DNA of 10,809 bases from Acidobacteriota bacterium (lineage in GTDB: Bacteria; Acidobacteriota; UBA6911; RPQK01; DATIPO01), in assembly GCA_028277865.1 (NCBI GenBank), contig JANQFM010000786.1, positions 1 to 10,809 of the forward strand, read 5' to 3'. The number at the start of each line of letters is the position of its first letter. Position 1 is the first letter of the stretch. The position numbers and the translations under genes were made by a program. Below are positions 6,034 through 10,809 of this stretch, in pieces. Below the pieces are notes generated by a model. It did no database searches and was not told where the DNA came from. It was given only the letters and a program-made list of their open reading frames with translations.

Positions 6034-8001
6034 TCACTGCTTCATCGCATCCCGGACCTGCTCCATGAGATCGCGGGTGTTGCGGAAGTCAGGATCAAGC
6101 TGCAAGGTCTTTTCGAAGGAGCTGAGCGCTTGGTTGTAAAGCCCCAGCTGGGCGTAGGTGACCCCAATGTAATAGGCAGCCTTGGGGGCGTGACGTGATT
6201 CGGAGTGTAGTTTCAAGGCGTTCTTGTACTCCTGCAAGGCCAGCAGATAGCGACCGTGCACGGCGTGATAGGTGCCCAGGTTGATGCGGATGTCCTGCAC
6301 GTCGGGAAAGTCGTTGAAAAACTGCTCCAATTCGGACTTGGCACGCTGGAAGGCATCCGCCTCAGGCCCCTTCATTTCCAGGATGCCCATCTTGACCAGG
6401 GCAAAAACGGCGTTGAGCCGCACCACTCGGTTGGAGTCCCGCAGCAGCTTGCGCAGCAGGGCCAGAGCCTGGGGCGACTGGACTTCGGAAAGCGACCGGG
6501 CCGCTTCGGCGCGCACCATCACTTCGGGATCCCCCAAGGCCCCGATCAAGGCCTGGGCCGCCTTTTCGCCCTGGTATTCGCCTAAAAATCCGGCGGCGCT
6601 GCCCCGGATGACCACGTTTTCGGAAGGATCCTTGAGCATGGCGATCAGGGCATCGATCGCTGCCGGATCGCGCTGCTGGGCCTGGACGAAGGCTTCGGCG
6701 CGCCGGGTGCTGCCCTTGGGCCGATCCGGATACCAGCGGTCCATCCATTGCACAGCCCAATCGGCCGTCTGATCGGTATGGCAGGTGGTGCAGGCATTGG
6801 GGACGGCGTACTTGAGGGTGTTTTCAGGCACAGGAGTGGAGATGCTGTGGTCGCGCTGCTGGTCCTGCATCATGTTCGTCTCCAAGGGCATGTGGCAGCC
6901 GATGCACTGGCTGCCCGTCGAGCCCAGGGGGTGATGCGTGTGCCCGGCCACCTCGGCCTCCTGACTGAGCGACTTGTGGCACTGGCTGCACAGGACGTCG
7001 GTGTCGCGATAGCGGGCGTCGCGCTTGATGGTGTTCAGGTGGGGTTCGTGGCAGGTGATGCAGGTGGCCTCCCCCTTGAGGAAGCACTGGCTTTGCCACA
7101 AGGCGGCTCCTTCGGTGGCAAAGCGGCGCATGCGCCCGTCGGGCCAGATGGGCGGATCGTACCAGCGCTCGATGTAAAAGTGCATCAGGGTGGGCATATA
7201 GTAGTCGTAGTAGTTCTTGCCCGGTTGAAAGCCATGCTGCACGATGACGCGCGGGGTGTGGCACTGCACGCAGACCATCATCTGCTCGGCAGGCGGCAGC
7301 GATGAGGGGTGCAGGATGCCGAAGTCGAGCGTGTCGGGATCCTTCTTCATGCGTTCGGAGTGCAGCTGGCCGGGGCCGTGGCACATCTCGCAGTTGATGC
7401 CGGTCTCGGTGAAGGATGTGCGGTAGGTGTTGGATTGGATGTCGAATCCCTGATCCTTCTGGCTGACGTGGCAATTGTAGCAGTGCTGGTTCCAGTACTG
7501 GATGCTGACATCGGCATGATGGCCGGTGGGGATGATCTCCGAGGAGTGGAACCACTTGCCCTGGCGCACGTCCCAGGTGGGGAACAAAACGCGCATCCGA
7601 CCGTCCGGGCGCAGCGAAATGTAGTGCTGGTTGCGCTTGCTCCCCAGTGTGTAATCGACCTTGTAGAGGACCTGCTTGCCGTCGCGCTGCTTCTCCTCCA
7701 CCCAAAAGGCTTCCTCTTTCTTGAACATGCGAAAGGATGCGCCTTTGTGGTTGATGGTATTGCTCTTTTCGAAGTCCCCCAGAATGTGGTTGCCGGCTGG
7801 CTGGATCATGCGGCTGTGCAGAGACTGGCGCCATTCCTGGTGCTTTTGCTCGTGGCAGGAACCGCAGGTCTCGGAGCCGACATAGCCTTTGCGCCAGTCG
7901 GCTGTGGAGGGGGACGCGCCGCTGCTGGGGGGCTGCAGCCAAAGGGCGAGAGCCAGGATCAGCAGGCTGCAGGCGGCTGGGATGATGTTTCGTACTCTCA
8001 T
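6034..8001 (-). CDS. Exported octaheme c-type cytochrome with C-terminal HEAT and TPR repeats
   Basis: The 655-residue protein has a signal peptide at 1-29 (MRVRNII, then a Leu/Ala core). Eight CXXCH haem-attachment motifs follow, with their histidines at residues 50, 178, 208, 248, 318, 342, 370 and 408. The last four are spaced like cytochrome c554 and paired-CXXCH proteins (TCITCHEPH, CIGCHMP, CTTCH). Many other histidines in the haem region (for example 54, 62, 161, 162, 214, 231, 321, 354, 356, 357) could be distal ligands, so low-spin bis-His haems are likely. Residues 440-540 are HEAT-like helical pairs (DPSENVVIRGSAAGFLGEY, then DPEVMVRAEAARSLSEV). Residues 570-645 are TPR units (YLLALQEYKNALKL, YNQALSSFEKTLQLDP). 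It should work outside the cytoplasmic membrane in electron transfer, with the repeats docking a partner. The start at 8001 puts the signal peptide first; a longer reading to 8115 adds a basic stretch and runs into repeats. No clear ribosome site is seen. Redox partner and substrate are unknown. Confidence 0.9.
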   Translation of the reverse strand: MRVRNIIPAACSLLILALALWLQPPSSGASPSTADWRKGYVGSETCGSCHEQKHQEWRQSLHSRMIQPAGNHILGDFEKSNTINHKGASFRMFKKEEAFWVEEKQRDGKQVLYKVDYTLGSKRNQHYISLRPDGRMRVLFPTWDVRQGKWFHSSEIIPTGHHADVSIQYWNQHCYNCHVSQKDQGFDIQSNTYRTSFTETGINCEMCHGPGQLHSERMKKDPDTLDFGILHPSSLPPAEQMMVCVQCHTPRVIVQHGFQPGKNYYDYYMPTLMHFYIERWYDPPIWPDGRMRRFATEGAALWQSQCFLKGEATCITCHEPHLNTIKRDARYRDTDVLCSQCHKSLSQEAEVAGHTHHPLGSTGSQCIGCHMPLETNMMQDQQRDHSISTPVPENTLKYAVPNACTTCHTDQTADWAVQWMDRWYPDRPKGSTRRAEAFVQAQQRDPAAIDALIAMLKDPSENVVIRGSAAGFLGEYQGEKAAQALIGALGDPEVMVRAEAARSLSEVQSPQALALLRKLLRDSNRVVRLNAVFALVKMGILEMKGPEADAFQRAKSELEQFFNDFPDVQDIRINLGTYHAVHGRYLLALQEYKNALKLHSESRHAPKAAYYIGVTYAQLGLYNQALSSFEKTLQLDPDFRNTRDLMEQVRDAMKQ

Positions 8002-8049
8002 AAGGCTGTCGCAATGCCGCTTCTTCGAGAGAAACGCTCTTTTTCCAGC

Positions 8050-8120
8050 GCCCCTCCAGGGCGCATTCTTGACTCGCGGCCTGTTCCGGTGGCCGCGCCG
8101 GAACGGCTTGACCACCGGCT
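8050..8120 (-). repeat. Structured intergenic repeat, copy A (minus orientation)
   Basis: Read on the minus strand, it begins AGCCGGTGG, forms a hairpin with CCACCGG (perfect 7-bp outer stem, + strand 8086-8092 with 8112-8118; inner GCCG/CGGC stem with a 3-base loop), and ends with TGCGCCCTGGAGGGGC. The end block extends into a 6-bp hairpin GCGCCC/GGGCGC (8048-8064). It matches copy B in reverse orientation: 31 of 35 aligned bases with a 2-base gap over the hairpin, and 15 of 16 over the end block. Confidence 0.72.
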
Positions 8121-8129
8121 AATCTCCAT

Positions 8130-8144
8130 GGCCCCTGCGGGGCC
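8130..8144. repeat. Perfect palindrome GGCCCC-TGC-GGGGCC
   Basis: Arms of 6 bases with a 3-base loop lie directly beside copy A on its AGCCGGTGG side. Beside copy B, in the equivalent place, is a weaker GGCT...AGCC hairpin (8227-8241), so this palindrome may be an accessory stem of the same repeat element. Confidence 0.55.
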
Positions 8145-8170
8145 GCCGGTCAACTGGCATCTTCGGGGCC

Positions 8171-8185
8171 GCCGATCGAATCGGC
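8171..8185. repeat. Perfect palindrome GCCGAT-CGA-ATCGGC
   Basis: Six-base arms with a 3-base loop lie between the two inverted repeat copies. This is a DNA- or RNA-level symmetry of unknown meaning. Confidence 0.4.
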
Positions 8186-8250
8186 TGGCTCGCTATTGCC
8201 TTCTGGCCCGGCCAGCGAAGGTTGCCGGCTTCCAATGAGCCTCGGACATC

Positions 8251-8322
8251 AGCCGGTGGCAAAGCCGCTTTTCGGCGCAGCCACCGGTAAGGCGACCCCG
8301 AAGGACTGCGCCCTGGAGAGGC
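8251..8322 (+). repeat. Structured intergenic repeat, copy B (plus orientation)
   Basis: On the plus strand it begins AGCCGGTGG and folds with GCCACCGG: a perfect 8-bp stem, 8253-8260 with 8280-8287, then a 3x3 internal loop, then GCCG/CGGC around a 5-base loop. After a 19-base link it ends in TGCGCCCTGGAGAGGC (8307-8322). The inner and outer stems are kept relative to copy A although the loop differs in sequence and length, which suggests a structure-bearing repeat family such as REP/BIME-like or a non-autonomous element. Confidence 0.72.
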
Positions 8323-8362
8323 ACCGCCGGAGAGAATGAATGCAGCGAGGGAACACGAGGTC

Positions 8363-8379
8363 GAGTGCCCTCTGCACTC
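8363..8379 (-). terminator. Small hairpin after the S9 peptidase stop
   Basis: Arms GAGTGC (8363-8368) and GCACTC (8374-8379) with a 5-base loop begin 9 bases after the peptidase stop codon on the minus strand. No U-tract follows, so it is at best a weak or factor-assisted terminator. The larger copy B hairpin lies about 75 bases further on. Confidence 0.3.
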
Positions 8380-8388
8380 ACCCGGCTG

Positions 8389-10449
8389 CTAATTCGGATC
8401 GACAGGCGCCTCTTGGGGTACCTCTCTCTTGATTCCCAAGTGGCGGTCGAACCATTCCTGTTGGCGCCCGGCCAGGTCGATGACGTGATTGGGTTCGCGG
8501 ATGCCATGGCCCTCGCGGGGATAGCGCACGAACTCCACCTCGACTCCCAGCTTCTTGAGCGCCGTGTAGTACTGCTCGGCCTGGGCGATGGGAACCCGCA
8601 TGTCATTTTCGCCGTGGGTGATCATCAAGGGCGTCTTGACGTTCTTGACGTACTCGAAGGGCGAGAACTTGCGGTAGGTTTCGGCATTGTCCCAGGCGTG
8701 CCCTTCGAATCCCCACTTCAAGTACTGGGGAATGTCGGTCTGGCCGTAAAAGCTGTACCAGTCGCTGATGGCCGCGTGGCCGATGGCGGCCTTGAAGCGG
8801 TCGGTCTGGGTGATGGCCCAAAAGGTCGAAAAGCCTCCGTAGCTGCCCCCCATCACCACCATCCGGTCGGGGTCGGCGATGCCCATTTCGATCACCCTGT
8901 CCACTCCGGACATGTCGTCGTAGTGGAAGTCCTTGCCGCCCCAGTCGCCCTGGTTGGCTTCGCTGAAGCTGTGGCCGTAGCCCGTGCTGCCCCTTGGATT
9001 GGGCTGCAGGAGGGCGAAGCCCAACCCAGCCCAGACCTGGACGCTGCGGCTGTTGTAAGAGTGGGTGAAGCGACCAGTCGGGCCGCCGTGGATTTGCAGG
9101 ATGAGGGGGTAGCGGCGACCCGGCTGGTAGTCGACCGGCAGCACCAGCAGGCCCTCGATCTCCAACCCGTCGGGAGCCTTCCAACGGATGGGGCGGGTCT
9201 CGGCGGTGGCGAAATCGGTGATTTGAGGATTGACATCCGTCACGCGCCTGGCATTGCTGCCGCTGCTGTCGCTCATCCAGACGTCGCCAGGGCGCTTCGG
9301 GTCATTGGCAATGTAGGCGAAGGACTTCCCGTCCGGCGAGACCTCGACGCCGCCCCTGCCGATTCCCGGTTTATCCATCAGGGTGCGGGCGCTGCCCCCC
9401 GCTGAGGGGATGCTGTACAGCAGGGTGTAAAGCCCTTTCCCCTGGCTGTAGTAAAGGCTCGAACTGTCCGACGACCAGACGGCCCCTCCCTGTATGGAGT
9501 CCGAATTGTCCATGCTGAGGCTGCGGGTCCGTCGCGAAGCGACATCCATCACAATCAGGTCGAACTTGGCGGCATTGTCTTGGCGGGGGCTGGAGCTGTA
9601 GCTGATCAGCTTCCCGTCGGAAGACCAGCGAGGGCTGGTGGCGCGCCCCGGTCCCGGCGTCAGATTCTCGGCCCGGCCGCCTCGGGCTGAAACCAGGTAG
9701 ATGTCCGACTGGCGGTTGTCGTCGATGTGCTTCCAGCGGCTGGGCTGATTTGCAGTAAAGCTGGCTTGGAAAGCGATCTGCCCGCCGTCGGGCGAAAACC
9801 GGGGGTTGGAGGCGTTGAACTCGCCCTCGGTCAGCCGGGTCTCGTCTTTACTGTCCAGCGAGATGATGTGAAGGTGTGTCCAACGGAAATCGCGGTCCAC
9901 CACCACGGCATCGAACTTGTCCTTCTTGCGCTTTTCCCGCTCCTTCTTGTCAGGGAAGGAATCGAGCGTCGTATAGGCGATGCTTTGGCTGCCCGGCGAC
10001 CAGGCAAAGCCCGTAACGCCGTTGTCCTCCTCAGTCAGTTGAAAGGACTCGCCGCCGGCCAGAGGAAGCAGCCAGACCTGGTTGCCCCTCTGCTGGCTTC
10101 CCTGATCGCGGTCTTGGCTTCGATCTTCAGCGCCGCGGTGGGCCAGAAAAGCCAGATACTTGCCGTCCGGCGACGGCTTGGGCTGGCTTTCCCCCCGTTC
10201 CCCTCTGGTGAGCTGAACCGGATCGCCCCCGCTCACCGCGACCTTGTGGATATGGGTGACATAGCGGTTCTTATCCCGGTTCCATTCGCGGATGGTAAAG
10301 AAAACGCTCTGCCCGTCGACCGACCATTGGATGCCGCCCACCTGGCGGATGGACAGGCTGTCCTCAATGCTCATGCGGCGGTCGCCGGCTTGCAGGGACG
10401 CCAAAAGGAGCCCCAACACGGCGATCGCCAGGATGGTTCGCTTGATCAT
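8389..10449 (-). CDS. Exported S9-family serine peptidase (prolyl oligopeptidase / acylaminoacyl-peptidase type)
   Basis: This 686-residue secreted peptidase cleaves short peptides, probably after proline or from N-blocked ends; the exact specificity is not readable. Residues 1-21 are a signal peptide (MIKRTILAIAVLGLLLASLQA). Residues 30-410 form a beta-propeller of PD40/WD40-like blades, seen as repeated PSPDGKYLAF, RFSPDGGQIAF, RWSSDGKLISY and VSPDGKSFAYI elements. Residues 425-675 are the alpha/beta-hydrolase domain with the oxyanion region LQIHGGPTG (451-459). The catalytic triad is complete: Ser536 in GGSYGG, Asp616 in GENDMRVP and His648 in REGHGI. Length is normal for the family. The start at 10449 is favoured by a GGGGGAAAG site 5 bases upstream and by the signal peptide; the longer reading to 10557 lacks both. 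The strand matches the genes downstream, but the 387-bp repeat-rich spacer argues for a separate transcript. Confidence 0.95.
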   Translation of the reverse strand: MIKRTILAIAVLGLLLASLQAGDRRMSIEDSLSIRQVGGIQWSVDGQSVFFTIREWNRDKNRYVTHIHKVAVSGGDPVQLTRGERGESQPKPSPDGKYLAFLAHRGAEDRSQDRDQGSQQRGNQVWLLPLAGGESFQLTEEDNGVTGFAWSPGSQSIAYTTLDSFPDKKEREKRKKDKFDAVVVDRDFRWTHLHIISLDSKDETRLTEGEFNASNPRFSPDGGQIAFQASFTANQPSRWKHIDDNRQSDIYLVSARGGRAENLTPGPGRATSPRWSSDGKLISYSSSPRQDNAAKFDLIVMDVASRRTRSLSMDNSDSIQGGAVWSSDSSSLYYSQGKGLYTLLYSIPSAGGSARTLMDKPGIGRGGVEVSPDGKSFAYIANDPKRPGDVWMSDSSGSNARRVTDVNPQITDFATAETRPIRWKAPDGLEIEGLLVLPVDYQPGRRYPLILQIHGGPTGRFTHSYNSRSVQVWAGLGFALLQPNPRGSTGYGHSFSEANQGDWGGKDFHYDDMSGVDRVIEMGIADPDRMVVMGGSYGGFSTFWAITQTDRFKAAIGHAAISDWYSFYGQTDIPQYLKWGFEGHAWDNAETYRKFSPFEYVKNVKTPLMITHGENDMRVPIAQAEQYYTALKKLGVEVEFVRYPREGHGIREPNHVIDLAGRQQEWFDRHLGIKREVPQEAPVDPN

Positions 10450-10723
10450 ACTCTTTCCCCCATTTCGCTCCGCCTCCCGATCGAAAGGCGCAAAGCTTCG
10501 CGACGAGATTTCAGTTTCTCCCACGATCCGGCCGGTTGGGCGGAATAATAGCCCCAACCCACCCCAGCTGCATCAGCGCAGGCCCAATGCCGCCCAATGC
10601 AGCGGCTCCAAGCAAGCAAATTGGCAGTGGGGGGGTTCAAAGCCTTCAGCATGGGATCCGACCTCAAGATAGCATCGGGCCAGAGCATTTGCAACGGACG
10701 ATGAGCCTGGAGAGCATCCCAAG
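10450..10723. other. 274-bp spacer upstream of the S9 peptidase
   Basis: No credible gene is seen. The spacer contains a near-perfect 10-bp tandem duplication (GGCCCAATGC/CGCCCAATGC, 10581-10600) and 7-base inverted arms GCTGCAT/ATGCAGC (10567-10573 and 10597-10603). It also holds the only AT-rich hexamer near the peptidase, TATTAT on the minus strand (10545-10550), which could be a -10 element; no convincing -35 accompanies it. Confidence 0.4.
10545..10550 (-). promoter_or_regulatory. Possible -10 element for the S9 peptidase
   Basis: TATTAT on the minus strand stands out in a GC-rich spacer about 95 bases before the peptidase start. No good TTGACA-like hexamer lies 16-18 bases upstream, so this is only a candidate. 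Confidence 0.22.
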
Positions 10724-10809
10724 CTACTGCATCTTGGGCCGAAAGGCCTGTGCATCGATGGGGGCGTTGAAGCGGATCGACTCGAAGCTGACATTCCACT
10801 CCAGGACGG
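10724..10809 (-). CDS. C-terminal end of an unidentified protein (5' part outside window)
   Basis: A minus-strand frame enters from the window edge and ends in TAG at 10724-10726. It gives about 28 codons, beginning VLEWNVSFESIRFN and ending APIDAQAFRPKMQ. The alternating hydrophobic/polar strand, then N-x-P-I-D and a terminal F-R-P, resembles the last strand and tail of LolA-like or outer-membrane-lipoprotein-sorting proteins and similar exported beta-rich proteins, where endings of the type 'NVPIDxxxFxxP' are common. That resemblance is from memory and too short for a family assignment. It points the same way as the S9 peptidase, 274 bp upstream of it. Confidence 0.55.
   Translation of the reverse strand, partial: VLEWNVSFESIRFNAPIDAQAFRPKMQ

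Larger units (their letters stand above)
8002..8388. other. 387-bp spacer filled by structured repeats
   Basis: No credible gene is visible between the S9 peptidase and the cytochrome. The small reading frames here have no family resemblance and run through palindromes. The spacer contains two inverted copies of a ~72-bp hairpin repeat (8050-8120 and 8251-8322), extra palindromes at 8130-8144 and 8171-8185, and a small hairpin at 8363-8379 just after the peptidase stop. No promoter for the cytochrome could be identified with confidence. Confidence 0.7.

Noticed and set aside
4577..6139. A 520-codon plus-strand frame opposite DUF4331
   Set aside because: It runs antisense through DUF4331, the spacer and the end of the cytochrome gene. 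The translation is Val/Gly/Asp-rich without motifs, while the minus strand shows a signal peptide and family signatures.
7309..8238. A 309-codon plus-strand frame opposite the cytochrome start
   Set aside because: It is antisense to the signal peptide and several CXXCH motifs and continues into the structured repeats. This is a shadow frame.
8050..8322. The palindromic array as a CRISPR or a tRNA/structured RNA gene
   Set aside because: Only two copies exist, in opposite orientation and with no regular spacers. No cloverleaf or known RNA core could be recognised.
10446..10799. Minus-strand open frames of 117 and 73 codons upstream of the S9 peptidase
   Set aside because: They overlap the 28-codon gene end that reads in another frame with a plausible protein tail, and cross the peptidase's likely promoter and ribosome site. 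The compositions look random.

Overview
The window is about 10.8 kb of GC-rich bacterial chromosome, most likely from an acidobacterium (Acidobacteriota) or a close relative. Three things point there: an ATPase-less, FtsX-duplicated MacB-like permease with an N-terminal prefix domain, of the kind named 'acidobacterial duplicated orphan permease'; its translational coupling to a PadR regulator; and exported S9 peptidases and multiheme cytochromes with long structured intergenic spacers. No taxonomic marker gene is present, so this is an inference.

Layout. The left third (1-3330) reads on the + strand: the 3' end of a PadR-family regulator, overlapped by ATGA with an 895-residue orphan permease, then a complete VapB-type antitoxin (2999-3199). 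Directly behind the antitoxin is the C-terminal stub of its VapC PIN-domain toxin, which has lost the first two thirds of the protein. The rest (3331-10809) reads on the - strand. In transcription order it holds the last 28 residues of an unidentified protein (window edge), an exported S9-family prolyl-oligopeptidase-like serine peptidase, a 387-bp spacer with two inverted copies of a structured repeat, an exported octaheme c-type cytochrome with HEAT and TPR repeats at its C-terminus, a DUF4331 protein and a DUF4198 protein.

How the parts may work together. PadR plus orphan permease form one unit, presumably a ligand-responsive repressor controlling a membrane protein. The octaheme cytochrome, DUF4331 protein and DUF4198 protein are all predicted to be secreted, point the same way and are separated by 155 and 88 bp. 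They are the best candidate here for an uncharacterised system, perhaps an extracytoplasmic redox or metal-handling module. The spacers (88-387 bp) are longer than in a tight operon, and each contains stable hairpins, so the genes may be regulated separately. The peptidase is probably an independent unit for peptide degradation.

Limits: no homology search was possible. Family calls rest on recognised motifs. Hairpins were found by eye and no folding energies were computed.
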